Part shown: positions 21,163 to 31,486 of the stretch, in pieces
Layout: each line of letters begins with the position of its first letter
How positions within the stretch are numbered: position 1 is the stretch's first letter
From: Agarophyton chilense
Lineage: Eukaryota > Rhodophyta > Florideophyceae > Gracilariales > Gracilariaceae
Assembly: GCA_030374765.1 (NCBI GenBank)
Contig: JARGXX010000129.1
Span: 682,001-746,000, forward strand
DNA length: 64,000 nt
Direction: 5' to 3'
Program-made: the position numbers and the translations under genes
Notes under the pieces: model-generated
Told to the model about the DNA's origin: nothing
Databases searched by the model: none
The model's input: the letters and a program-made list of their open reading frames with translations, nothing else

Positions 21163-22686
21163 ATGGGTCGCTCTGAGAACGATACCTACGCTAGAGGTCC
21201 GTGGACAAAGGATGAGGACTCAATGCTCATCTCCCTCGTAAATGCTAACGGACCGCGAAACTGGACGAATCTAGCTTCGCGAATGCCTAGTAGGTCAGGA
21301 AAGCAATGTCGTGAACGCTGGCTTAACCATTTAAACCCTAATATCAAGAAGGGGGCGTGGACGTCGGATGAAGACGAAAAGCTGGTTTCCTTGCATAAGA
21401 CTATCGGCAATCGTTGGTCAGAGATTGCAAAGCATCTCCCAGGCCGAACGGATAATGCTATTAAGAATCATTGGAATTCTACTATAAAGCGCAAGATTCG
21501 CCCGGACGGGTCCGGTTTGATATCCACACCAAGTTCTAGCAGTCGCCGTATCTCTGTACCCGCTGCCTCGCCTACGTCCGCCACTACCCCTCCCGCTTCC
21601 GCCGCTGCCCCTGCTTCCGCCGCTGCCGCCGCTTCCTTGTCCGCTTCCGTCTCTGCCACTGCTTCTGAAAGAACATCGACCTCGTCCCAATCTCAGTCAT
21701 CTCGTTCAATGCAGAGAACCCCACGGGAGAAGAAGAGAAACGGGTTAAATCTGTGGAAGTCAAGTCTTCGTCACAAAAGCGACAACGCTAATGTCCGCAG
21801 AAGCAGAATTGGACAATCGAAACCTGACTGTAATCGCTCCCCACGTTCGACTATTCACAGGATTTCAACTCCCTTGCGCAAACGTGGTCATAAATCAGCA
21901 GAAAAATACATCAAACCCGAAGCTCAACCCCATTCCGCCGCCGTTTGTCGAACCCCAATCCAAAAAGCACGGTTCCCCGCCATTGTACTCGGTTCTTCCC
22001 TTAAAATACTCTCGCCCCAATCACTCACGCTCCATCAAAAGCAAACTTCGCTCCCTGGTATCGAGAGTCATTCATCTGTAACAGATCCGCTATCTCCATC
22101 CCGTCCCCAGTCAGCTCAGTTGTATTCGCACTTGGAAGAGTCTGTGAACCTATCCCCTACAGATACAGCTCTTAAACCCAATTGTTCTTGGACGCCGACG
22201 ACTTCGAATGACCCCTCTTATCACCTAGATGTGCTGCACGATTCCACGACGAACACTCCGACCAGTGCTCATCGCCGGCTTATGGCTGACGTAGATGAGA
22301 AAGGTGATGGCCGCCCTTCTCAGAAGCGACAAAAGAGCGATACTGTGTGCTCATTAGAAGACGACTTGATTCCTCCCTTCCTCTTCGGAAGCACGGTGGG
22401 CGACTATGGTCTCGACACAGCGCAACTGGCAGATCTTGGCTTCGCTTTTTCACCTACTGATAGTATTCCTATATCTGTGAACCATTCTAGCTTTCATTCA
22501 ATCAACATCGATGAAGACGTTCCGATTAAGGAAGTGGGGCTAGGATCTTTCGACGATTTGTCTGATGAAATTTCTGACCATGTCAACAGTGAAGAATTTT
22601 CAAGCATCTACGACAGCACGAATTTGAACTACCCTTCTCTAATAGCGTCAATCAACCCGATAGCTCATCCAGACTATGGATTTTAG
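21163..22686 (+). CDS. R2R3-MYB transcription factor
   Basis: From the ATG at 21163 ([14 protein letters not shown]) the product has 507 residues. R2 spans about residues 11-60 ([20 protein letters not shown] ... [13 protein letters not shown]). R3 spans 62-112 ([20 protein letters not shown] ... [15 protein letters not shown]). Both carry the regularly spaced tryptophans and the recognition-helix motifs KQCRERW and NAIKNHW that contact YAACNG-type DNA sites. An Ala/Ser/Thr/Pro-rich linker follows, then a basic Ser-rich region and an acidic C-terminus ([18 protein letters not shown]) that looks like an activation domain. Frame extension upstream of 21163 has no conserved residues. Target genes cannot be deduced. 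Confidence 0.95.
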   Translation: MGRSENDTYARGPWTKDEDSMLISLVNANGPRNWTNLASRMPSRSGKQCRERWLNHLNPNIKKGAWTSDEDEKLVSLHKTIGNRWSEIAKHLPGRTDNAIKNHWNSTIKRKIRPDGSGLISTPSSSSRRISVPAASPTSATTPPASAAAPASAAAAASLSASVSATASERTSTSSQSQSSRSMQRTPREKKRNGLNLWKSSLRHKSDNANVRRSRIGQSKPDCNRSPRSTIHRISTPLRKRGHKSAEKYIKPEAQPHSAAVCRTPIQKARFPAIVLGSSLKILSPQSLTLHQKQTSLPGIESHSSVTDPLSPSRPQSAQLYSHLEESVNLSPTDTALKPNCSWTPTTSNDPSYHLDVLHDSTTNTPTSAHRRLMADVDEKGDGRPSQKRQKSDTVCSLEDDLIPPFLFGSTVGDYGLDTAQLADLGFAFSPTDSIPISVNHSSFHSINIDEDVPIKEVGLGSFDDLSDEISDHVNSEEFSSIYDSTNLNYPSLIASINPIAHPDYGF

Positions 22687-23436
22687 ATCGCCAATCTCTG
22701 CTTCAACCATTTTTAGAAAGCCACTGTGCCGTTTACTTCTTAACTATTCCATTCCCCTTTCCCACAACCATCCTTTCAACATCACACTTTGTCTTCATGC
22801 AGACATCTATCAAAGGCATTCGAAGTTAAGTGGGTCACAAGATGAGATATCCTGGATACATGGATATCGCACTACTTCAACCCATGTGTACAGACGTTAT
22901 CCTTGCTTGGAGCAAATCAGCTGTGCTGCAGCTGTTCCTTTGACAAGATAGTTTTGCCGCAATCTCATTTCGCGATCGTTCGGCGCGCGATTCTATCCTC
23001 TGTTGTGGCCTTCTCAGTTTTCGCAGGGTCTCAACAATCCTCACATAAACAAAAAAACATATATAATTACCAATGAAGCCCATTATAGCAAGTGTCCCCT
23101 CTTAGTTTTGTTCGAGTCTCTCAAGAATGAGAGCGAAGATACCCGAGAGGGAGTCTTTACTTTTAGACTTAGCACTCACGCCTGCCATCAATCTGGCTGT
23201 GCATGGTAGTTCACTCGCCCCAGTAGATACAGACGGGCGCCAATTACTTGCTAAAAACTATTGCTCCGGGTGGGAACTCGCTACGATTCGCTCCTCTCAA
23301 AAAAAGCTGCGAAGGAGCTGAGCCCATGACCTAACACAACTGAGCTAAAGGGATGTGCCCCGGCCAGGACACTGGAGGGGCGGAGGCCACTGTACTTGTA
23401 GCGAGTTCCCACACTGCGCTTGAAGTCCCAAGAGTC
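22687..23436. other. Intergenic between convergent genes
   Basis: The MYB gene (plus) and PPR gene (minus) converge here, so both 3' ends lie in this gap. No ORF is supported. The right part contains the hairpin/tRNA-like segment at 23270-23412. Confidence 0.5.
23270..23412 (-). other. Inverted repeat enclosing a tRNA-like (A-box) sequence
   Basis: A perfect 15-bp inverted repeat (GTGGGAACTCGCTAC at 23270-23284 and its complement at 23398-23412) flanks a 113-bp loop. On the minus strand the loop holds TAGCTCAGTTGTGTTAGG (from about 23352), which matches a tRNA D-arm or pol III A-box. About 50 nt later comes GAGCGAATC, a degenerate B-box. I could not fold a convincing acceptor stem or anticodon arm, so this is more likely a tRNA-derived SINE, pseudogene or permuted fragment than a working tRNA. 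Confidence 0.3.
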
Positions 23437-26148
23437 CTATTCGCTGCCCATTTCAATGTCTTCCACCATTTCCGCGCAAATTCTCTTAGCCAGTGAACGG
23501 GCATGAACTCCCCCACAATCTTTGGCCATAGACTGAAACGTCGCCCTCAGTAGCCCGGTACGTTGCGAGGCATCTTGAATCTTATCAATTGCTCGAATTA
23601 GCGCTTCATATAAATCCCTCCACTTGTGGGAACGAAGTTGAGGATCACCATCCTTCATATAAGAGCGAAGTAGTCGAAACAAAGCACGTGCACGACGGAT
23701 GTGAGCGGGGCTTTTGCTTAGCATGCAGGCATGTATTAACGTGCGATAAGTTTGGAGATTCGGCGGATATCCCAATCGCTGCATGTCTGGTAAAACTCCA
23801 AACGCAGAGTCGACATCAGCCTCTTCAGCAAATGCTTTGACAATTGTCTCTAGTGCTACACGCTGTGGTCGAACATCCAGAGCTTCCATCGCAGACAGCA
23901 TGCTTCGCAATTCTGATCCACTTCGTTCTCTATCTCCAACGTTTCTAATCATCTTATTTAACACAAGTGGTACAGAGTATCCAGCGGCGTTCATTTCTTT
24001 GGCCATTTTCAAGGCCATCTCCTTGCGGTCGCTGCCAATTGCTGCGACAATCGCTGCAGTGTAGAGCTCTTCGTCGGGTTGACCCCACATTTTCCGGGAT
24101 TCGTCAAGGGTTTTCAAGGCCAAATCAACTTTCCCGGCTCGTCCATACCCCGATATGATCGAAGTGAATGTGAGCTTGTTCGGTCGAAGTCCACTGTCTT
24201 GCATTTGCTTTAGAAAGCCCGTTGCCGCATCGATATGTCCCTTGGTTGCGTAAGCTGTTATTAGAGTTGAGTACGTCACAACGTTTGGCAGCAGTCCTCT
24301 CACTTGCATAGTGTCCTGTGCGACCTTCATTCTCTCAAAGTTATCAGCTTTGAAACAAGCGTGGATAAGAGCGTTGTACACAGGAACGTTAGGTTTGATG
24401 GATGGGAACTCTCGTGGCAGCTGTTCAATTACGTCGAAGGCCCTATTGATATCGCCACTACGACCACATGCATCGACAAGAGAGCATAATGTAACAATAT
24501 CTGGAACAATCCTATCCTTCCGTATAGAATTCAGGACGTTAAAAGCCAAATCGGATCGCCTAGCCCGCGCACATGCATGAATAAGCGAGTTGTATGTGAC
24601 TAAGTTTGGTTCCAGCCCATTACGCTTCATTTCTGCGAACAACTCGAACGCTTGATCAACGGCGACCGCCCCGCCCCCCTTGGCACAGGCATCGACTGCA
24701 ATTGAGTAGGTTACAATCGTAGGGGCTACTCCAGCGGCACGCATGGAGTGAAACAGGCGCAACGCGGCATCAAGTTCACCCCATCTACCACAACCTTGAA
24801 TCAAAGTGTCATAAGTATGAGAATTTGGATGTATGCCCTCCTTTTGAATCATGTTCTTCACTATGGCGAACGCCCGCTCCAGACGTCCAGCTTTGCAGCA
24901 AGCCTGCAGCACGTTGTTGTACGTCACGACATTGAGTCGAATACCCTCGCTTTGCATTGTGCGGGCCACTTCAAAGGCACGATCGACATCTCCCGCTCGT
25001 GCGCACGCATTTACAACCCAGTTGAAGCTGACAGCATTCGGTTTCAAGTTCTTCCGACGCATTGAGTTGAGCGTGCTCAAGGCTTTGATCGGTTGAGCTG
25101 CTCTTGCAAAGGAGCTCAATATCGCGTTAAAAGTGTCGATATTAGGTTCAATCGATGACTCCTTGAGCGAGTTGTACACTTTCATGGCATCCCTGAATTT
25201 TCCTGCTCTTGCAGAACTTCGAATGAGAGCATTGTAAGTCGTGATCCTCTGTGCAGAGAAACCATCGGATCGCATTTGTGAAAGAATGGCAAGGCTGTCA
25301 TCGACTCTCCTAGAAGTACCAGAGGCACTTAACAAACAATCATAAATCGATTGGGTGCGTGGAACAGAAGTTTGTACCATGCGATTCAGCAATGACTGAG
25401 CCTTCGTAAATGCATTACATCTGATGCAGGCATCAATGAGCTTTTCGTAAACAACAGTTTGTTTCGTTTCGGAAAGGCTGACAAAACTATGATCGTTTAA
25501 AATGCCAAGAGCCTTTCTGAGATTTCCCGCACGACCACAAGCGTCCACGAAACACGCAAAAGCGAGGGCGGTCGGGGCCAGCCCATACCTCGGAAAGAGA
25601 ACATGGAGAACATGATCAGCGTTTGATGCGTGGGCCGATCTCGATGCGGTCTTCAAAAGGGATTCTAAAGTGTTCGGTTCGAGTCTTTCGGACGGCGAAG
25701 ACTCGAGTAAGCCAAAGCACTCACGCAGTCTTCCGCTTCGGGCAAGTCGAATAACACGGGATTGAAATTCTGAAGGTTCAGATATGGACTCTGTTCCATT
25801 TTGATCCACTGCAAGAAGATCCATTACGGTGCTCGAGGCAGCTATATGACAGGAGATATGTTTGACATGTTCGTGCTGTCCCCGTAGACGAAGCTTAGCG
25901 GCAAGATCATAGGCGAGATAATCGGGAAGGCGCAAGACTGGATTTTGTTTGAGAATGGATAGAGCGACTCCGAATTGCTCATTGGTGACGGCATCGTGGA
26001 TGCGCTGGAGAAGCCTTTGACCGTTAGGACGACGGGGCGACGTGGAAGTGCTCTTGGTTGTGGTGTGCCTGGGGGGTTGGACCGACATGTGCCATCTGAG
26101 AGGGGCGAAGAGAGGGAGCCCGAAGACGCCGAAGACGCCTGGCGTCAT
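23437..26148 (-). CDS. P-class pentatricopeptide repeat (PPR) protein
   Basis: A 903-residue helical-repeat protein. About 17 PPR motifs are visible from residue ~190 to ~830. Eleven are consecutive and near-canonical 35-residue units with the TYN(A/S)LI-ACxRAG-xxxAF core and P-x-x-V/T ends. No E or DYW extensions are present, so it is P-class: such proteins bind specific organellar RNAs and stabilise, process or activate translation of plastid or mitochondrial transcripts. The first ~45 residues (MTPGVFGVFGLPLFAPLRWH, then a Thr/Ser/Arg/Pro-rich stretch) lack acidic residues and could be a transit peptide; the MSVQPPRHTT Met is an alternative start. A non-PPR C-terminal ~75 residues follow the last motif. 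Its RNA target could be predicted from residues 5 and 35 of each motif. Confidence 0.93.
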   Translation of the reverse strand: MTPGVFGVFGLPLFAPLRWHMSVQPPRHTTTKSTSTSPRRPNGQRLLQRIHDAVTNEQFGVALSILKQNPVLRLPDYLAYDLAAKLRLRGQHEHVKHISCHIAASSTVMDLLAVDQNGTESISEPSEFQSRVIRLARSGRLRECFGLLESSPSERLEPNTLESLLKTASRSAHASNADHVLHVLFPRYGLAPTALAFACFVDACGRAGNLRKALGILNDHSFVSLSETKQTVVYEKLIDACIRCNAFTKAQSLLNRMVQTSVPRTQSIYDCLLSASGTSRRVDDSLAILSQMRSDGFSAQRITTYNALIRSSARAGKFRDAMKVYNSLKESSIEPNIDTFNAILSSFARAAQPIKALSTLNSMRRKNLKPNAVSFNWVVNACARAGDVDRAFEVARTMQSEGIRLNVVTYNNVLQACCKAGRLERAFAIVKNMIQKEGIHPNSHTYDTLIQGCGRWGELDAALRLFHSMRAAGVAPTIVTYSIAVDACAKGGGAVAVDQAFELFAEMKRNGLEPNLVTYNSLIHACARARRSDLAFNVLNSIRKDRIVPDIVTLCSLVDACGRSGDINRAFDVIEQLPREFPSIKPNVPVYNALIHACFKADNFERMKVAQDTMQVRGLLPNVVTYSTLITAYATKGHIDAATGFLKQMQDSGLRPNKLTFTSIISGYGRAGKVDLALKTLDESRKMWGQPDEELYTAAIVAAIGSDRKEMALKMAKEMNAAGYSVPLVLNKMIRNVGDRERSGSELRSMLSAMEALDVRPQRVALETIVKAFAEEADVDSAFGVLPDMQRLGYPPNLQTYRTLIHACMLSKSPAHIRRARALFRLLRSYMKDGDPQLRSHKWRDLYEALIRAIDKIQDASQRTGLLRATFQSMAKDCGGVHARSLAKRICAEMVEDIEMGSE

Positions 26149-27975
26149 TGCGAAACAGTTATTTTGAGGAGCACACTGAGAGTCAGTTCGCGGTGAACCG
26201 TGAGTCGCTGCAAGCTCTCACACGCTTTGACACACTGGATCGAATGTCTGTTCGGAACGGACCAAGTGCGAACGCAACTCGGGGGCGGGCACGTTGTACG
26301 ATGGGAGACTAAAAGAGATTAACATTCGCCTCCCCATCAAGAAAGGGTTGCGTTGCAATTGTGCTAGGAGCTTAAGAGCGCCACGTTGGGAACGGCAGAT
26401 GATCAAGTTACATATCAAATCACATTGACGTGTTGTGATTTCCTGCCCCCGGCCGGATCACGTCTCCGATGAGCACTGGCGCACGGAGCTTGCAGTGTAA
26501 ACGCGCGCTTCAGAAAAGTTCAACGCTCTTTTTTTTGAGACGTTTTCGTCTCTTTTTGTCCAACCAAAGTAAAGTACGAAAGGTCTAGCTCTAGTAGCTA
26601 GAGCTAGCTAGCAATTGCTACCTTCGTATCTACAGTAGATACAAGTGTACTACCAAATTGGTACGAAGGTACCGTTGTAGTACCGCTCTAATCCTTGGTA
26701 GGTAGCTCTTCACCAAGTTGTAGTAGCAATTGCTAGCCCTACCAATGTGTTTTCTCTACAACCTTGCCGCACTTGGATCAAAGGCAGCCTCTTCTGGGGT
26801 AAAGTTCAGACCCTGCCATCCGCTCTTATTGCCACACGACATACCGAGCCTGTGTGACCGTAGAGCGGTTGTGATCACGCTTCATGCAGATTCTCCTGCA
26901 CAAACGTGCCACTGAGCATGGCAGCCTTTCTAACACTTGTGATCTGTGCTTGGAGGATAAACCTTATATTTCCACTGAGAACTAAATGACCTTCCTTCCG
27001 GTACAGTAGGTCGTTGTTCAACATGACATATTCTCCCATCCACTAAATAAAATGCAACCCATGAAGGCTGAGCAATGGCCGCAGCAATCTGCCAGTGAAT
27101 CTGGCCGCCATACACAACAATCCTGCAGACATTGTTGTGAAGGCATCGGCATCCATTCATCATCCCTGATGCTCCACCATTCATTCGTGTACTTCAACAT
27201 CTCATTCGAACAGTGTACGGTCCAGGCTCCATGAAAATGGCCCAGTCTCTGTCACCATCAATTTCGTGCGGAGGCTCCTCGCTGCACAGATGTGACGATG
27301 GACCTCTTGCTACAATCTTCCACAGAGCAGACATGTCTATCGTGTCTCCGGTGCTGATGACAACAAGCTCTCGTGGCACCATGACCTCCACATGATTTTG
27401 CATCATATATTGCGCAGGCGACCCCATGCTTCAAAAACTCAAGCTGTACATTTTGCCCGCCTCCATCCCCTTAGAGACAAGTTATTCTATGAGTCACGAG
27501 ATGACTACACTATCCCCCAGCAATTTGTTCTCTACCAACCACTTAAAAGTAGGTCCTTTCGTATGCAAAGGCCAAGTGTTTTCACGCCGCACTTCTAGAA
27601 TGTCTTCGTGACACATCGCCCTCCACCTTTTTGCTCACACTTGATCGCATTTGCAATATTGCTCGACGCCTGAGGGCCTTTCATCTCCTTCACACCCAAG
27701 TTCAGTGGCATAGCACACGCTGGTCATGCTCGAATGTTCACGCTGCTTCCAACACTGGCAATATCTGCAAAAGTTCGCTGTTCATCAACCCCGCCTCTCT
27801 TCCGTTTCGCGAATTCTTTGCTTATGACCGTCCACACTTCGCAGAGTGTAAACTTTCCAGTTGTACCACCTGCAATACGAAACCTGAGACATATACGGCT
27901 CTGTCGCACTTTGAATCATCGCCCCAGCACAAATCTTCGTTCATTCAAAACAATTCGGTCACATGTGGGAAAACA
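26149..27975. other. Intergenic, with palindrome cluster; possible decayed transposon
   Basis: No intact gene. 26587-26735 is a dense cluster of short palindromes. Further right the minus strand has broken frames. One (27184-26930) contains WVAFYLVDGRICHVEQRP and a later KYKV, faintly like the DGTxxxVxRP block of HARBI1/DDE_4-type transposases, but no further catalytic block follows. I treat this as a weak hint only. The PPR promoter should lie at the left end. Confidence 0.35.
26587..26735. repeat. Cluster of short palindromes
   Basis: Within 150 bp there are AGCTCTAG-TAG-CTAGAGCT (26587-26605), TAGCAATTGCTA twice (26609-26620 and 26724-26735), GTATCTAC-A-GTAGATAC (26626-26642), TACCAAATTGGTA (26651-26663) and CTTGGT...ACCAAG (26694-26717). 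Nothing comparable occurs in the flanking sequence. Confidence 0.8.
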
Positions 27976-29166
27976 TTATCCCAACATCTTCTCCATCAAA
28001 TACCACATTTTTTCTTTCTCGCGCATTTCGAGTTGTTGTACGCGAAATTCCAACTCTCGTTTAGCTAATAATGTTTTCAAATATTCTAAACGGAGCTTGC
28101 AATGTTGAGGGTCATCTTTCGAGGAAGGACGACCTTTCTCGTTCTCCATTCCTTTGGCGCAGAGCAGCGTTTCTTCCATATTTAACATTCGTTCGTCCAT
28201 TCTTGATTTTCTCTTATCTTTCCGGTCCAGCATGTTTAGAATAAAGTGCAAACAGTGCGATTTCTCTTCTTTGGGCCTACCCACTTCCAGGTTTGGCAGA
28301 ATATTTTCTTTCTTGACTCCGTGTCTAGCACCAGCCAATTCATTGGCGTTCAGAATTGGAGAATCCCCGTCTGAGGGTGATGCTTCTTCAGAATGTAGGT
28401 CACTCGGGTCTTTTTGGTTGATTCGTTCATTTATGATGTCAACCTGTCTAGCATCAACCGCATTATTGGTAATCAGTTTTGGACAATCTTTCTCTGAAGG
28501 TGATGCTTCTTCAGAATGTGGGTCACTCGGGTCTTTTTGGTAGATTCGTTCATTTATGATGTCAACCTGTCTACCATCAACCGCATTATCGGTAATCAAT
28601 TTTGGACAACCTTTCTCTGAAGGTGATGCTTCTTCTGAATGTGGGTCCCTCGGGTCTACTTTATAGATCTGCTCGTCCGAGATATCGCCAATACCGAAAC
28701 AAGCATCTATTCTTTTTTGCGTACTTCCAGCATAACGATGTATCATTTCTTTTTCGCGTTTCTCTATCTCCAACTGCTTATCACGTCGACGCTGTTTTTC
28801 ATTGTACTTTTCTCGATCATTCAGAATTCTGCTCAGCAAGCGATTGCGAAGTATGAGCTCTTCATCGGATCCTGTCTCGGCATATGATCCCACTCCATAC
28901 AAACGCATTATTTTTTGAAACCGACGGCTCAAGCCCCTTTTCGACCTTCTTGGAAACTTGAAGCCTTTTCTCCGCCTAATGTCTTTATATTTAGAGACAA
29001 CCTCATCCATGAATAGTTTCGAAAGTCCTCTTTCTATTGGGTTCATTTCCTGTTCCGTTTTCAGCTTTACATGCGCTTCGCAACCTAGAACAGCCTGAAG
29101 AAGAGTTACATCTTCTTTGACCGAATATGTCTTGCTCATTATTGTTAGCGGCAGCCCAGCTTCCAC
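27976..29166 (-). CDS. Myb/SANT-like protein with 41-residue tandem repeats
   Basis: An open frame of 396 codons; the Met at residue 10 (MSKTYSVKEDVTLL, 29139) is the likelier start because the SANT-like helix bundle begins right there. Residues ~13-90 resemble the Myb/SANT-like DNA-binding domains of plant and oomycete transposon-associated or regulatory proteins (YSVKEDVTLLQAVLGCEAHV ... KYKDIRRRKGFKF, then RRFQKIMRLYG). A highly charged coiled coil follows (about 101-145). Residues 165-287 are three 41-residue repeats built on KDPSDPHSEEASPSEKDCPK. The C-terminus is a second coiled coil (KTLLAKRELEFRVQQLEMRE). Such proteins accompany PIF/Harbinger transposases, and broken frames downstream could be remnants of one, but a cellular gene is equally possible. 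Confidence 0.65.
   Translation of the reverse strand: MEAGLPLTIMSKTYSVKEDVTLLQAVLGCEAHVKLKTEQEMNPIERGLSKLFMDEVVSKYKDIRRRKGFKFPRRSKRGLSRRFQKIMRLYGVGSYAETGSDEELILRNRLLSRILNDREKYNEKQRRRDKQLEIEKREKEMIHRYAGSTQKRIDACFGIGDISDEQIYKVDPRDPHSEEASPSEKGCPKLITDNAVDGRQVDIINERIYQKDPSDPHSEEASPSEKDCPKLITNNAVDARQVDIINERINQKDPSDLHSEEASPSDGDSPILNANELAGARHGVKKENILPNLEVGRPKEEKSHCLHFILNMLDRKDKRKSRMDERMLNMEETLLCAKGMENEKGRPSSKDDPQHCKLRLEYLKTLLAKRELEFRVQQLEMREKEKMWYLMEKMLG
28306..28674 (-). repeat. Three 123-bp coding tandem repeats
   Basis: Three in-frame 123-bp units encode the 41-residue repeats of the Myb/SANT-like protein. The first two are nearly identical at DNA level (both hold the complement of TTCTCTGAAGGTGATGCTTC). 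The third, nearest the 3' end of the gene, has diverged. This implies recent duplication of the first two. Confidence 0.85.
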
Positions 29167-30390
29167 AAGTGATTCTGCGATGACAAACGTGGATCAACGT
29201 CAACCTATTCCTCATCGGTAGGGTGGCTCGTCTACCGTCAGGAACGCAATGGCGACTGGAGAGTCGATTGACCACAAACAAGCGAACACAAGATTGAGGA
29301 TACCTCCGTCCCTCCATAGGAATCGCAGCCATCAGCCAAGGGTACTAGAAGATGTTTAGGATACCAACCCAAGTCAAGAGACAAGTGCAATTATGAGTCC
29401 ATTGAGCCAACGGAGCTTTGTAGTTGGAGGAGGCTATTAAAAAATCATCCATGGCACGATGCCCTTTTGAAGTCCATGCCATGGGATTCAGGAGGGCAAC
29501 CGAAGACGGTGGCATCTTACAAGACAATGTTTTGGAAGACGCCACCTTCTTCGGCTTCGCTTCGTGAACTCAAGTTCGTGTGAATTCAATCGGCTCGATT
29601 GCTGCTCCGTCTGAAGACTTCATTTTCCAGAGCATTGAGCAACGCGGTCACCGCAGTTATGAAAATCCCAATCTAGGCCTGCAGATGTATCCTTCGTATC
29701 ACAGAGCATGTCGTGCCTGAGGAAGGGTTATCAACCCAGGTGGATTTGGTCGGGACTTTTAAAACCCATTTTTCATTTCATAATCCACACCGTCAAACAT
29801 AATGCAAGCCATAGTGTTCAAAAAAAGCGGTTTGAACTTCAAACTTCAAAGCCGTTCCATTGGAGATTATCGATAAGCTTCGAAGCGTTCTTTGGGATTT
29901 ACAGTGATGATGCACATATAAAGTTCTTGACTTCCTCTCACCACTCACTGTCACGCGTCTGTACATCATTTTCGGCATTTCGCGGGCACTAACTTCTTCT
30001 TTATGAAGCGCCCTTTGGAACTGCAACCGAAGATTATGACATGGCTCCATGGAACACAAAATGCTAACAACCTCCACAATCAATGCTGTCTGTGGCCGAG
30101 TAATGTGCAGCGAGGTATGTCTGTCTTCCACTGAGAAAGGACGCAGAAAAAGCATGCGTGAAGCCAGAAGGCCGAAATTGACCCAAGAACTCCTCCGCGA
30201 CAGCGTCGACACCTTTTTTTAGGTTCCATTTCTCGCCCAACCTAAACCGGGGAAGACTCACTCTTCGAATTCATATCCACACTGTGGACATTCCGACCTG
30301 TATTTAGGTCAGACCAAGCACACTCGCAATGGAGTTTGGGACACAGTTATCTCTCGCGCGGGATATTCGCTTGCACCTTTCTCCTTCATC
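29167..30390. other. Intergenic, no gene recognised
   Basis: Several overlapping short ORFs (up to 139 codons, minus strand 29793-30212) lack domain resemblance. The gap lies between divergent genes, so both promoters are expected here. Confidence 0.45.
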
Positions 30391-31059
30391 ATGACGACTC
30401 ACTGCGATATGTTCCACTCATTTGCGTTTATGAATTGTCATTCTTCAACAGAAGAGTCTTTCCCACCGGAATATGATACTGGACACACAAGGACCTTGTT
30501 CGAAAGCGATGAGTTTTCGTTGCTCAACCCATTAACAACATATACAACTGTCATCTTCGCATCATGCGTACTACTGTTATCGAGCTTATTTTTCATAGGC
30601 AGTATCGCTTACCTCACGAAAAAGGCCATTTATAATATGGCGGGTTTTCTTGCATTAAGTGTTGATGATGAGACGGACTTCCAATATCTGGGTACTCCGC
30701 ATTCTGCTCTTCCATATGTGCTTATACATCAGCTTATAGACGAGACCTGCCCTGTGACCAGCCACACCCCATCCGAACTGCCATGCAACTTGGAAACTGC
30801 AAAGCGTCAATTTCTACCAGCAAAGCTTCGATCCCCATGTGCCCTTTGCGATGCCGGAATATCTATGGGACAGCTGTGTCGAACGTTGCCGTGTGGGCAT
30901 ACATTTCACGCCCGATGTGTCGACAAATCCTGTCTCACAGTTTCTCAAGACGACACATGCCTGAATCAATGTTTCAGTTGTCCAACCTGTCACTTTGTTG
31001 TCTACCCAACTCCAGAGCTCATCAGAGATACGTTCATATTCGTTCAATTAGACGACTAG
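30391..31059 (+). CDS. Membrane-anchored RING-H2 protein, putative E3 ubiquitin ligase
   Basis: The 222-residue protein has one hydrophobic segment (about residues 53-75, TVIFASCVLLLSSLFFIGSI) and a C-terminal RING-H2 finger. Zinc ligands are Cys150, Cys153, Cys168, His170, His173, Cys176, Cys197 and Cys200, in C3H2C3 order. The gap between Cys176 and Cys197 is longer than usual. The layout of one membrane helix plus a RING-H2 resembles the plant ATL family of ubiquitin ligases, which ubiquitinate membrane or nearby substrates. Canonical ATL proteins also have a GLD motif between helix and RING; I do not see it. Start is the ATG at 30391; an upstream hydrophobic signal is absent. Confidence 0.85.
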   Translation: MTTHCDMFHSFAFMNCHSSTEESFPPEYDTGHTRTLFESDEFSLLNPLTTYTTVIFASCVLLLSSLFFIGSIAYLTKKAIYNMAGFLALSVDDETDFQYLGTPHSALPYVLIHQLIDETCPVTSHTPSELPCNLETAKRQFLPAKLRSPCALCDAGISMGQLCRTLPCGHTFHARCVDKSCLTVSQDDTCLNQCFSCPTCHFVVYPTPELIRDTFIFVQLDD

Positions 31060-31486
31060 CTAGATTTGGAAACTTTTGATGAGCATTCTGGACCCATTTT
31101 GCGGAGTAACATAAGAACGAGGAAGTAATCATGCTCTCGAGCAGGTTGCCTGGGTATCGCAATCATCCAGAGGATTTGGAAACCCCAAAATTTGGGGCGC
31201 AACACGAAGTGGCCTTGCTAGACCGCAGCTCCCTACGTGAATTGTGGTCAGAATAATTGACGTCCGGACCGCTTCGTTATCAAAAGTATGCTACAATCTA
31301 CTTGCACAAGACCGCAATAAACAGCGTCTCATAATCTTGAGCACCAAAGTGTATCTTGAAAAGATAAACGGCTTTTCTCACGACTTTTGAAGTGTCTGCC
31401 CTTCTACTAGCAATATTCAAAAGCTTTGTAGTTTCTTGTTCAACACTTGTGCTTCGCAGTCCAGTACAAACAGCTTTGCGGATGAC
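31060..31486. other. Intergenic, no gene recognised
   Basis: A short gap between two plus-strand genes. No ORF or named motif; it should contain the polyadenylation region of the RING gene and the promoter of the next. Confidence 0.5.

Noticed and set aside
26930..27427. Possible HARBI1/DDE_4-like transposase fragments on the minus strand
   Set aside because: Only one short block (DGRICHVEQRP) resembles the family; no second or third catalytic region was found in any frame. Kept only as a hint.
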